Assembly: GCA_964404825.1 (NCBI GenBank)
Contig: CAYOLQ010000090.1
Location: 1 to 13,541 of the forward strand
Reading direction: 5' to 3'
DNA from: JACJXF01 sp964404825
GTDB lineage: Bacteria > Bacteroidota > Bacteroidia > Bacteroidales > GCA-2748055
Length of the DNA: 13,541 bases
Below the pieces are notes generated by a model. That model did not search any database, had not been told where the DNA came from, and saw only the letters and a list, made by a program, of their open reading frames with translations. Below are positions 7,332-13,541 of this stretch, piece by piece (the stretch's first letter is position 1; each line of letters begins with the position of its first letter). Made by a program: the position numbers and the translations under genes.

Positions 7332-8051
7332 ATGATAAAAAATTTGATTTTCCTTGTTTTAGCATTCCTTTCGGCGGGATTAGCAGCTCAGGATGTTGTT
7401 CTCGATAAGAACGTTGATGAACAGTATACCGAAAAGAGAGGACCAAATATGCGCCAATACGGACACTTATATGAAGGGTTTGCATTTGTGATTCCTTATG
7501 ACGAGGTAGCCGGGGCAAGTACCGAATTCGGACGTTCCGGCTCACTTGTATTTGGTTATCGTTACAAGCTAAAACTTCTGTCTTTTTATGCCATAGGATT
7601 TGATCTGAGTCACAATTGGACCAGATACGGGATTAAACCTGAAGATGATGTAGCAGTAGAAACAGGTAATCCTCTTTCACGTGCAAGTGAGGTTTACAGA
7701 ATGGGGCTGGGAATATCATCACTTGGTGCAGAGGCATACAATCGTATTAACATTGGTAAAAGAGGTAATGTATTAGGCAATTATCTCGACATTGGTGTTA
7801 AAGGAAACTGGAATTATGCACGGAAATTAATTCTGAAGGAAAAAGCATTGAGCAGTGATTTTTATGAAAAGAGTCGCACGGTGCAAAGAAATCTGAATTT
7901 TATTGAGAAGATTTCAACTGATATTACAGCAAGAATCGGAATAAACAAGTTTGTTATTTATGGGAACTATCGTTTCTCAGATTTGATAGTTTCAGGATAT
8001 ACAACTCCTGAACTTCCTCCGCTAACAGCCGGTGTTCAGATGGTTTTTTAA
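7332..8051 (+). CDS. Probable outer-membrane beta-barrel protein, function unknown
   Basis: A 239-residue exported protein that I cannot assign to a named family. A signal peptide covers residues 1-19 (GLAA before Gln20). The mature part alternates short amphipathic, aromatic-rich strands (for example SLVFGYRYKL, LLSFYAIGFDLS, NYLDIGVKGNW and KFVIYGNYRF) with polar loops. It ends VQMVF, and a C-terminal Phe is typical of bacterial outer-membrane barrels. The length would suit an 8- to 10-strand barrel. It begins 23 bases after the protease stop with no separate promoter box, so it is probably the last gene of the plus-strand cluster. Its stop overlaps the stop of the opposing GGGP synthase gene by four bases. 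The barrel call is moderate, and no biochemical role should be assumed. Confidence 0.75.
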   Translation: MIKNLIFLVLAFLSAGLAAQDVVLDKNVDEQYTEKRGPNMRQYGHLYEGFAFVIPYDEVAGASTEFGRSGSLVFGYRYKLKLLSFYAIGFDLSHNWTRYGIKPEDDVAVETGNPLSRASEVYRMGLGISSLGAEAYNRINIGKRGNVLGNYLDIGVKGNWNYARKLILKEKALSSDFYEKSRTVQRNLNFIEKISTDITARIGINKFVIYGNYRFSDLIVSGYTTPELPPLTAGVQMVF

Positions 8052-8770
8052 GTTATTCTGGCAAGACAAAGTTCAGAAATAATCCCGGGATTTTCTTCAA
8101 TAGCAGAGCCGATTACTATAAGATCAGCTCCTGCGGCAAATATTTTGCGGGCATCTTCAGCATTTCGAATGCCCCCTCCCACAAGAATAGGAATCTGAAT
8201 ATTTTTTTTCACTTCGGAGATAATGCTCAAGGCCACGCTTTTTGCAGCACCGCTTCCGGCTTCAAGGTAAATGAGTTTCATTCCAAGCATCTCGCCTGCA
8301 AGTGCTGTTGCAACAACAATCTCGGGCTTATCAGACGGAATGGGAATAGTGTTGCTTATATATTCAACTGAGGTTGTTTTCCCGTTTTCAATAAGAATAT
8401 ATCCTGTGGGAATAACTTCTATTCCCGACTTTTTCAGAGTGGGAGCGGAAATAACATGCTGACCAATAAGATACTCAGGATTCCTTCCGGAGATAAGTGA
8501 AAGGAACAGGATACCATCTGCATTATCAGAAATCTGAATTACATTTCCCGGGAAAATAATAACGGGGATTTTTGTTCTCTGCCTTATATAACTCAGAGTT
8601 TCGTTGATGTTGCCAACCACAAGACTTCCTCCCACAAAAATATAGTCGATCCCGGAAATATTACTGTTTTGGAGGATCAAATCAAGTGAGTCTGAATTAT
8701 TTTTATCGGGATCAATAAGAATTGCTATTTTCCTTTTCCCTTTTTCTGATATGCTGAGGTGAATCTTCAT
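8048..8770 (-). CDS. Geranylgeranylglyceryl phosphate synthase family protein (GGGPS/PcrB)
   Basis: This TIM-barrel prenyltransferase joins a polyprenyl diphosphate to sn-glycerol 1-phosphate through an ether bond, the first step of archaeal-type ether lipid synthesis. At 240 residues it has normal length. Motifs seen are ILIDPDK (17-23, with the Asp that binds Mg-diphosphate), VGGSL (46-50), FPGN (73-76), YLEAGSGA (168-175) and the phosphate-binding loops VGGGIR (197-202) and VIGSAI (219-224). The sequence resembles the group II enzymes found in Bacteroidota rather than the shorter-chain Firmicute PcrB, but prenyl length cannot be read from sequence by eye. Its ATG overlaps the stop of the upstream phosphopantetheinyl transferase gene (TAATG), so translation is probably coupled. 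It is the last gene of the minus-strand cluster. Confidence 0.92.
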   Translation of the reverse strand: MKIHLSISEKGKRKIAILIDPDKNNSDSLDLILQNSNISGIDYIFVGGSLVVGNINETLSYIRQRTKIPVIIFPGNVIQISDNADGILFLSLISGRNPEYLIGQHVISAPTLKKSGIEVIPTGYILIENGKTTSVEYISNTIPIPSDKPEIVVATALAGEMLGMKLIYLEAGSGAAKSVALSIISEVKKNIQIPILVGGGIRNAEDARKIFAAGADLIVIGSAIEENPGIISELCLARIT

Positions 8771-9399
8771 TATTTACATGTCCAGGCAATCGCGTATCCA
8801 TCCATATTTTCATACTTAATCCTGAAATCCTCAACACCATGGATATTCAGCACTCTGCCTTTCACAAAGCCATCTGGTTTTGGTTCAAAAGGCAGAATAG
8901 AGAGGTTTTCTTTGAAATTAATGTCCTGTTTGTCGCAAATTTTATACATAGCTTCCTTGGCACACCAGTGAATGTAAAGATGGTAAGGAACCTTTTCAGG
9001 ATCGGAGGTGATTAGTTCCTGCCGGTTAATAAACTTTTCACTTACCTTGGTGATTTTGTGCGACATTAACTCCAGATCAATTCCCACCTTTTTGTTTTTA
9101 CTCATCAGGATGGAGGTAAGCTCGCTTGAATGTGAAATACTTATATGAAATGTATTACCTTTAAGAAATGGCTTGCGGAATTCATTATAAATTATTCTGG
9201 AATCTTTTCCTGTCATGTCATTTATCAGAGCTCTTACACTTAACCACTCAATTTTGCGACTTTCATTCTTAAATCCTTCTAATGTTTCAATTTCATCAGG
9301 GTCAAGATTTAGTCTCGAAAACAGGGAGTCGAAATCTTCTTTAATTTCCCAGATGCCAAGAAGACAGTCATTTACTTCTTTTTTTACAATAACTCCCAT
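8770..9399 (-). CDS. 4'-phosphopantetheinyl transferase superfamily protein
   Basis: Predicted to transfer the phosphopantetheine arm of coenzyme A to a serine of an acyl, aryl or peptidyl carrier protein in the cytoplasm. At 209 residues it is close to Sfp-type enzymes and longer than AcpS. Signature motifs are the Mg/CoA-binding GIDLE (106-110, Asp108 and Glu110) and WCAKEAMYK (145-153), with Glu149 and Lys153. The upstream segment KPFLKG...HISISHS (76-91) is the usual KP/SHS region. The N-terminal half (1-75) is diverged but compatible with the pseudo-dimer fold. The frame is closed by a stop just upstream of the ATG, which fixes the start. The gene is coupled to GGGP synthase by a one-base overlap. 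The carrier protein it serves is not in this window. It could be the organism's only such enzyme or a pathway-specific one. Confidence 0.9.
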   Translation of the reverse strand: MGVIVKKEVNDCLLGIWEIKEDFDSLFSRLNLDPDEIETLEGFKNESRKIEWLSVRALINDMTGKDSRIIYNEFRKPFLKGNTFHISISHSSELTSILMSKNKKVGIDLELMSHKITKVSEKFINRQELITSDPEKVPYHLYIHWCAKEAMYKICDKQDINFKENLSILPFEPKPDGFVKGRVLNIHGVEDFRIKYENMDGYAIAWTCK

Positions 9400-9461
9400 T
9401 ATCCGAAATTTTTAAACAATGATAGTATTTCTTCTGCAACAGCGGTCCGTTTCAAAAAACC

Positions 9462-9469
9462 CAAATTTA
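9462..9469 (-). promoter_or_regulatory. Putative Bacteroidota -7 element before the PPTase gene
   Basis: Minus-strand TAAATTTG matches TAnnTTTG and sits in the 75-base gap between gldD and the phosphopantetheinyl transferase gene. It would start a transcript near 9455 with a leader of about 56 bases, letting PPTase and GGGP synthase be expressed apart from gldE/gldD. No strong -33 box is visible. Confidence 0.4.
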
Positions 9470-9474
9470 CGTAT

Positions 9475-10071
9475 TTATTTTTTATCCGACTTCCACTCCA
9501 GTGATTTGATCAAATGGTCTATATCCTGGCGGATAAAATGAACAACCGGTCCAAGGGAATCCTGATTTGGCTGAGCATTGAAATAAAGTGATCCCCTGAG
9601 AAAATTTCTGACACTATCGGTTACAAAAAACTGAACTGATGAGGCAGCATTTCCTTTTATATCATAGAAAATGCCATAAACTTTTTTTTCCGGAAGGTTT
9701 ATCAGACTCTCCTGAATGGATTCGGCTTTGATAGTGTGTTTGTAGGCCAGGTCGCGGCTTTCATCAGCATGTTCACCCGGATCTCCTTTAATATTGATGT
9801 ATGAAAGGTATATAGTTCCATCGAACTGTGGAAAGTCAATATTGAGCCAGCCAGGGTGAATCCCGGCGGAATCAAAGCTTACTTTTGCATATAGCGGATA
9901 TTCAAAACTGTAACCTTGTGGGCTTTGGTAGCTAATGTATTTTTTTTCGGGGTAATCAATTCGTATGTAGGCTTTTGGTTTTGGTGTATAATTTTCCCTG
10001 CAGGAAAATGCAGTTATCATTACCAGAAGAAAAAAGAGGGTTTGAAACAAGTATTTTAATTTGAGCCCCAT
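9475..10071 (-). CDS. gldD: Gliding motility lipoprotein GldD
   Basis: GldD is an envelope lipoprotein required for gliding in Flavobacterium johnsoniae and associated there with the type IX secretion machinery. It is also kept in many non-gliding Bacteroidota. The protein is 198 residues from ATG 10071, with a lipoprotein signal (1-23) and a lipobox AFSC placing the lipidated Cys at residue 24. Just after it comes the GldD-like stretch YTPKPKAYIRIDYPEKKY (28-45). The rest is a mixed alpha/beta domain without catalytic motifs. An in-frame GTG at 10083 would add four residues (MIII) and overlap the gldE stop by four bases. I prefer the ATG, eight bases after that stop, because it is a better start codon and gives a compact signal peptide. 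The adjacent gldE gene strongly supports the identification. Confidence 0.88.
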   Translation of the reverse strand: MGLKLKYLFQTLFFLLVMITAFSCRENYTPKPKAYIRIDYPEKKYISYQSPQGYSFEYPLYAKVSFDSAGIHPGWLNIDFPQFDGTIYLSYINIKGDPGEHADESRDLAYKHTIKAESIQESLINLPEKKVYGIFYDIKGNAASSVQFFVTDSVRNFLRGSLYFNAQPNQDSLGPVVHFIRQDIDHLIKSLEWKSDKK

Positions 10072-10079
10072 AATTATGA

Positions 10080-11414
10080 TCACTTGTTTTTGAGATTTTT
10101 TCCCAAAGTGAATTTTACCTTTTTGATTCTGCGTTCATCAACAGATAGGATAATGAAACTGAAATTCTTAAATAGAATTGTTTCATTCACCGGAGGGATC
10201 TCTCCTTTAAGTTCAAGGATTAGTCCGGCCAGCGTATCGGCATCACCTCTGATAGATTCAAAAAGATCTTCTGAAAGCTGTACGATCTTAAAGAAATCAT
10301 TAAGTAAGATTTTCCCGTCGAAAATGTAATTATAGTCATCTATCCGGGAATAAAAGGATTCTATTTCATCAGATTCATCCGTGATCTCTCCAACAATTTC
10401 CTCCAGTACATCTTCAAGAGTTACAATTCCTTCAGTTCCTCCATATTCATCAACTACAATTGCCATATGGATTTTTTTGTCAAGAAATTCCTGAAGAAGA
10501 TCTTTGATTTTTTTTGTTTCGGGTACAAAATAAGCCGGCCGGATGAGATTCTGCCATGCGAAACCTTGAATTTCACTAAGATAGGGAAGGAGATCCTTGA
10601 CATAAAGGATTCCCCTGATATTATCAAAAGTTTCTGTAAACACTGGTATTCGGCTATAACCAGATTCGTTAATAACCTGAATAAGTTTCTCGAAATCAAT
10701 ATCAATGTCTGCGGAAACTACATCCATTCTGGGTTTCATGACGTCGCTTACCTCGATATTGCTAAAATTTACGATGCCCTGCAGAATGTTTCGGTCTTCG
10801 GAAATATCTTCTTTATTTTGATCCAGTGCTTCGGAGAGTTCATCTATGGATAAATTTCCCTGTACGCGCAATAGCCTCCGGTTTATAACACCTGTAAAAC
10901 GAATCAGCATAAAAGTCAGGGGGTAAAACAGTTTCTGCAGAAAAATCATGATATTGACAGTAAACAGCGAAAAGGCAAGTGCCTTGTGGTGTGCATAAAT
11001 TTTGGGTAATATTTTCCCGAATACAAGGATGAAAACAGATAGTGTAAGCACCTGCAAAATGATTCCTGAAAAGGTAGAAAGACTGAAAATGGAGAAATGG
11101 TTAAGGAGAAACGCAGATAAGAGCACGATCAGAATGTTCATAAAAGCATTACTTACCATTATGGTGGCGAGTAATTTTTCCGGATCGGATACCAGTGTCA
11201 GAACTTTTTGAGAACGCCGGTTTCGCATACCTTCGAGCCTGGCTTTATGATCAGTGCTTAAGGAAAAGAAAGAAGACTCTGAACCGGAAATAATAACGGA
11301 GAGGAAATATAATAGCAATATCAGGCTAAAAGCCTCCCACATCCATGGAGATGACATACCTGGTTCTGTGACCGGAATGATTGTATGTAAACTAAGATAT
11401 ATGTCTGATTCCAA
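10080..11414 (-). CDS. gldE: Gliding motility-associated protein GldE (CNNM/CorC-type, CBS domains)
   Basis: An inner-membrane protein of the CNNM/CorC-HlyC family, 444 residues. The N-terminal DUF21/CNNM region (about 26-190) has hydrophobic segments near 26-44, 82-104, 116-134 and 146-172. Two CBS domains follow (about 219-345, with VSDVMKPRMDVV, GYSRIPVF and DEYGGTEGIVTLEDVLEEI). A CorC/HlyC accessory domain ends the protein (about 358-436). Relatives transport Mg or Co ions. In Flavobacterium, GldE supports GldD, and extra GldE can compensate for some gldD mutants. The start at 11414 is TTG. The next in-frame Met, ATG 11357, would leave only five residues before the first membrane helix. 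GldE homologues usually have an acidic 20-residue lead like this one, so TTG is retained with moderate trust. It lies 26 bases after ssb. Confidence 0.92.
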   Translation of the reverse strand: MESDIYLSLHTIIPVTEPGMSSPWMWEAFSLILLLYFLSVIISGSESSFFSLSTDHKARLEGMRNRRSQKVLTLVSDPEKLLATIMVSNAFMNILIVLLSAFLLNHFSIFSLSTFSGIILQVLTLSVFILVFGKILPKIYAHHKALAFSLFTVNIMIFLQKLFYPLTFMLIRFTGVINRRLLRVQGNLSIDELSEALDQNKEDISEDRNILQGIVNFSNIEVSDVMKPRMDVVSADIDIDFEKLIQVINESGYSRIPVFTETFDNIRGILYVKDLLPYLSEIQGFAWQNLIRPAYFVPETKKIKDLLQEFLDKKIHMAIVVDEYGGTEGIVTLEDVLEEIVGEITDESDEIESFYSRIDDYNYIFDGKILLNDFFKIVQLSEDLFESIRGDADTLAGLILELKGEIPPVNETILFKNFSFIILSVDERRIKKVKFTLGKNLKNK

Positions 11415-11440
11415 AAGATTGTAAACGTTAGAATGGATTA

Positions 11441-11908
11441 TTAAAAGGGAAGATCATCCTCATTACTTTGTGATTTTGGAAGAGTATCTTCCAGAATATC
11501 AGGATGGTTTCCCGAAGGTTGATTACTATCGGATGTTGCTGCAGGTGCATGTGGTATTGATTCATGAGCTCCTGACTCCGGTCGCTTACCCAGCATATGC
11601 ATGGAGTCACCTATGATTTCTGTTACATACCGCGTATTATTGTCCTGATCGGTGTAGCTTCTGGTTCTGATTCTACCTTCAATATAAAGCTGACTGCCTT
11701 TTTTAACATATTTCTCAGCAATTTCTGCCAGTCCTCTCCATAAAACTATGTTATGCCATTCGGTATTGGTGATTTTTTCACCATCCTTGTTTCTATAAAC
11801 CTCACTGGTTGCAAGAGAAAATTTTGAAACGGTAGCTCCTCCCTCAAGATGTCTTGTCTCAGGGTCTTTTCCGACGTTTCCAACCAGAATTACTTTATTT
11901 ACTGACAT
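11441..11908 (-). CDS. ssb: Single-stranded DNA-binding protein
   Basis: SSB coats single-stranded DNA in replication, repair and recombination and recruits partners through its acidic tail. At 155 residues it has typical length. The OB fold (about 1-106) opens MSVNKVILVGNVGKDPE and includes WHNIVLWRGLAEIAEKYVKKG (51-71) and YIEGRIRTRSY (75-85). A disordered Ser/Pro/His-rich linker (about 109-145) leads to the partner-binding tip EDDLPF (150-155), a conservative variant of DDIPF. Its place between mutY and gldE is a common arrangement in Bacteroidota. A near-consensus -7 box (minus-strand TATCTTTA at 11934-11941, one mismatch) could give it its own transcript. Otherwise it would depend on mutY. 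Confidence 0.97.
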   Translation of the reverse strand: MSVNKVILVGNVGKDPETRHLEGGATVSKFSLATSEVYRNKDGEKITNTEWHNIVLWRGLAEIAEKYVKKGSQLYIEGRIRTRSYTDQDNNTRYVTEIIGDSMHMLGKRPESGAHESIPHAPAATSDSNQPSGNHPDILEDTLPKSQSNEDDLPF

Positions 11909-11978
11909 ACACTGTGTGTTTTAATTCAGATAGTAAAGATACAAAAAAAACGGTTCTTATCAATTGCAGAATAGTATT

Positions 11979-13031
11979 TCAAAGGACGTTCATTTGTAAA
12001 TACCTATCTATTAGCCGGGGGATCGGATAGGAGTCCAATTCGCTTAAAATTATGGCTATTCCTGGCATTGATGAGAAGAATTCTTCCTCCGAAACCAATA
12101 TATGAACGAACCTGCAAATGATATTTCTGTGACTTAATTTGTGAATTATACTTTCAGAAATGTGGCTGATTTGATACGTGTTGTTATCATTTTGAAGAAA
12201 TGAACCGATTTTGAGTAAAAGGATTTCAGAGTCAGGTTCGTCAGGAGTTTCAATTAAAGGGAATTCATATAAGCCATTCCAGATATCTTTTGCATTTCTT
12301 TGCTGAATTCTGAGCAAATCTCCGTTTCTGATAATCAGATATGTAAAATAGCGGTTGAGCACTTTCGTCTTTTTATATTTAACCGGAACTTCAGAAACTT
12401 TGTTTTCTTTCAGAGCCTGGCAAACCATGTTTAGGGGACAATTGATACAATCAGGATTTCGGGGTAAACAAATGCTTGCACCCAGTTCCATCATAGCCTG
12501 ATTATGTCTTCCGGGAAATTGAAGGTCGAGGATTTCCTGTGCTAGGGTTGATATATTTTTTTTTCCTTCCGGAGAGTTAATTTCCTCCTCTAAGGCAAAT
12601 AACCTTGAAATAACTCTTTTGACATTTCCGTCAACTGCTGCCCTTGGTTCATTGTAAGCTATAGAAGATATGGCCGATGCGGTATATTCCCCAATCCCCT
12701 TAAGTTTGATAAGATCAGTATAAGTCAGGGGAAAAACCCCGTTTCGTTCGGAAACAATTAAACGGGCAGTTTCATGAAGGTTTCTGGCCCTTGAGTAATA
12801 ACCCAACCCTTGCCAGATTTTAAGTACATCTTCGGTTTGGGCGCTGGCAAGTGAAAAAATGTCAGGGAATTTCTTCAAAAACCGATGGTAATATTCAGTT
12901 CCCTGAGCGACTCTTGTTTGTTGCAGAATTATTTCTGAGAGCCATATTTTATATGGATCTGATGTACTTCTCCATGGTAAATCCCTTTTTGCATTTTCAT
13001 ACCATTCTCCCAGTTTTTCATGTATCTTCAT
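11979..13031 (-). CDS. mutY: A/G-specific adenine glycosylase MutY
   Basis: MutY removes adenine mispaired with 8-oxoguanine, preventing G:C to T:A transversions. At 350 residues it has normal length. The HhH-GPD domain shows catalytic Glu33 in LSEIILQQT, the helix-hairpin-helix LKGIGEYTASA (110-120) and catalytic Asp134 in AAVDGNVKRV. The iron-sulphur cluster ligands are Cys188, Cys195, Cys198 and Cys204, with standard C-x6-C-x2-C-x5-C spacing. The C-terminal NUDIX-like domain that recognises 8-oxoguanine (about 228-350) contains IWNGLYEFPLIE (250-261) and HKLSHRN (297-303), where Leu replaces the Phe of the common FSH loop. The gene heads the minus-strand cluster and is divergent from the HU gene, each with its own promoter box. 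Confidence 0.97.
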   Translation of the reverse strand: MKIHEKLGEWYENAKRDLPWRSTSDPYKIWLSEIILQQTRVAQGTEYYHRFLKKFPDIFSLASAQTEDVLKIWQGLGYYSRARNLHETARLIVSERNGVFPLTYTDLIKLKGIGEYTASAISSIAYNEPRAAVDGNVKRVISRLFALEEEINSPEGKKNISTLAQEILDLQFPGRHNQAMMELGASICLPRNPDCINCPLNMVCQALKENKVSEVPVKYKKTKVLNRYFTYLIIRNGDLLRIQQRNAKDIWNGLYEFPLIETPDEPDSEILLLKIGSFLQNDNNTYQISHISESIIHKLSHRNIICRFVHILVSEEEFFSSMPGIAIILSELDSYPIPRLIDRYLQMNVL

Positions 13032-13063
13032 TCTTTGTTTTTGGGTAAAATAAAATATTCTGT

Positions 13064-13071
13064 CAAAAATA
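13064..13071 (-). promoter_or_regulatory. Putative Bacteroidota -7 element for mutY
   Basis: Minus-strand TATTTTTG matches TAnnTTTG and lies 33 bases upstream of the mutY ATG, giving a leader of about 25 bases. It sits back to back with the HU promoter box at 13107, with 35 bases between the two boxes. A distinct -33 element is not apparent. Confidence 0.45.
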
Positions 13072-13106
13072 ATAGAATTGTGTTTTATTTATAGGGAGAA
13101 ATAAAC

Positions 13107-13114
13107 TATATTTG
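13107..13114 (+). promoter_or_regulatory. Bacteroidota -7 element TATATTTG for the HU gene
   Basis: TATATTTG is a perfect TAnnTTTG match and is identical to the box before the PafA-like gene. Transcription from about 13121 would leave an A-rich leader of about 47 bases before the HU ATG. TGTTTTATTT, just upstream at 13081-13090, is a possible but imperfect -33 region. Confidence 0.6.
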
Positions 13115-13167
13115 CAAACCAAAACTAAAAGATAATTGTAATTCATTGATAATTAAAGCATTTAAAA

Positions 13168-13458
13168 ATGACGAAAGCAGATATCGTTAACGAGATTTCC
13201 AAAAACACAGGAATCGAAAAGGTAACTGTACAAAAGACAGTTGAAGCTTTTATGGAAACTGTAAAAGATTCTTTAGGCAAAAACAAAAATGTATACCTAA
13301 GAGGATTCGGCAGTTTCATAGTAAAGAAAAGGGCAAAGAAAACAGCCAGAAACATTTCCAGGAATACCACTATTATTATTCCGGAGCATTGGATCCCCTC
13401 CTTTAAACCGGCAAAAACATTTGTTGGAAAAGTAAAAGTTAATGTAAAAACCAAGTAA
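13168..13458 (+). CDS. HU/IHF-family DNA-bending protein
   Basis: A 96-residue nucleoid-associated protein that would bind and bend DNA as a dimer. The N-terminal helical dimer region (1-40) is followed by the family signature LRGFGSFIVKKR (44-55) and the beta arms (about 56-82). The arm tip reads RNISRNTTIIIPEHWIPSF. The conserved Arg61-Asn62 is kept, but the usual RNPxTG is absent: position 63 is Ile rather than the Pro that wedges between bases in HU and IHF. This is, from memory, typical of the lineage of HU proteins encoded beside mutY in Bacteroidota. It is often annotated as IHF beta without evidence of an alpha partner, so HU family is the safer name. The gene is divergent from mutY and is followed 11 bases later by a tiny basic ORF, probably in the same transcript. 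Confidence 0.95.
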   Translation: MTKADIVNEISKNTGIEKVTVQKTVEAFMETVKDSLGKNKNVYLRGFGSFIVKKRAKKTARNISRNTTIIIPEHWIPSFKPAKTFVGKVKVNVKTK

Positions 13459-13469
13459 AGGATTTAGTC

Positions 13470-13541
13470 ATGCCAAGCGGAAAAAAAAGAAAAAGACATA
13501 AGATGGCGACCCACAAACGTAAAAAACGTTTGAGGAAAAAC
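13470..13541 (+). CDS. Tiny highly basic conserved Bacteroidota protein (cut by window end)
   Basis: An open frame starts at ATG 13470 and runs off the window after 24 codons. It begins MPSGKKRKRHKMATHKRK and continues KRLRKN. Fourteen of 24 residues are Lys or Arg and two more are His, suggesting an RNA-binding, possibly ribosomal, peptide. I recall near-identical ~29-residue proteins encoded between HU and the ribonuclease G gene in many Bacteroidota, which makes this a real gene rather than a chance frame. It starts 11 bases after the HU stop. AAAGGA (13456-13461), which begins within the HU stop codon, is a Shine-Dalgarno-like sequence eight bases before the ATG, unusual in a phylum that mostly lacks them. 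It might correspond to a small ribosomal protein, but I cannot name it with certainty. Confidence 0.8.
   Translation, partial: MPSGKKRKRHKMATHKRKKRLRKN

Noticed and set aside
10467..10853. 128-codon plus-strand open frame inside gldE
   Set aside because: It is antisense to the CBS-domain region of gldE, with low-complexity aromatic sequence and no family resemblance.
1..13541. Mobile element, phage, CRISPR, toxin-antitoxin or defence island
   Set aside because: No transposase, integrase, repeat array, tRNA junction or composition shift is visible; the gene content is chromosomal core plus envelope genes.

Overview
The window looks like chromosomal core DNA of a Bacteroidota (Bacteroidetes) bacterium, probably from the Bacteroidales/Marinilabiliales side, although the sequence does not fix the genus. 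The evidence is: the neighbour set HU, mutY, ssb, gldE, gldD; a bacterial GGGP synthase; secreted proteins with cleavage sites ending in Ser-Gln or Ala-Gln; a type IX secretion (T9SS)-like C-terminal domain; and several upstream boxes matching the Bacteroidota -7 element TAnnTTTG. Shine-Dalgarno sequences are nearly absent. I see no mobile element, CRISPR array, tRNA or rRNA.

Layout. Bases 1-385 (minus) hold the N-terminal part of a transketolase, divergent from ychF (649-1746, plus). A plus-strand run of exported proteins follows: a secreted M14 zinc carboxypeptidase with a T9SS-like tail (1821-3500), a PafA-type alkaline-phosphatase-fold protein whose active site is largely destroyed (3677-5311), a subtilisin-family protease with a long K/R/H-free acidic insertion (5362-7308), and a small probable outer-membrane beta-barrel protein (7332-8051). 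This run meets a six-gene minus-strand cluster tail to tail. Read from its promoter, the cluster is mutY, ssb, gldE, gldD, a 4'-phosphopantetheinyl transferase, and GGGP synthase (13031 down to 8048). Divergent from mutY are an HU-family protein gene (13168-13458) and the start of a tiny, extremely basic protein gene (13470 to the window end).

How the genes work together. The minus cluster joins DNA maintenance (MutY, SSB) with cell-envelope functions (GldE/GldD, which support gliding and T9SS function in Flavobacterium) and with carrier-protein activation and ether-lipid precursor synthesis. The plus cluster encodes envelope or secreted proteins, and at least the M14 peptidase looks like T9SS cargo. 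The most unusual item is the PafA-like protein. By eye it aligns almost residue for residue with PafA, but it has lost four of six zinc ligands and two substrate-binding residues while staying a full-length intact gene. This suggests a repurposed pseudoenzyme encoded beside a protease and a barrel protein.
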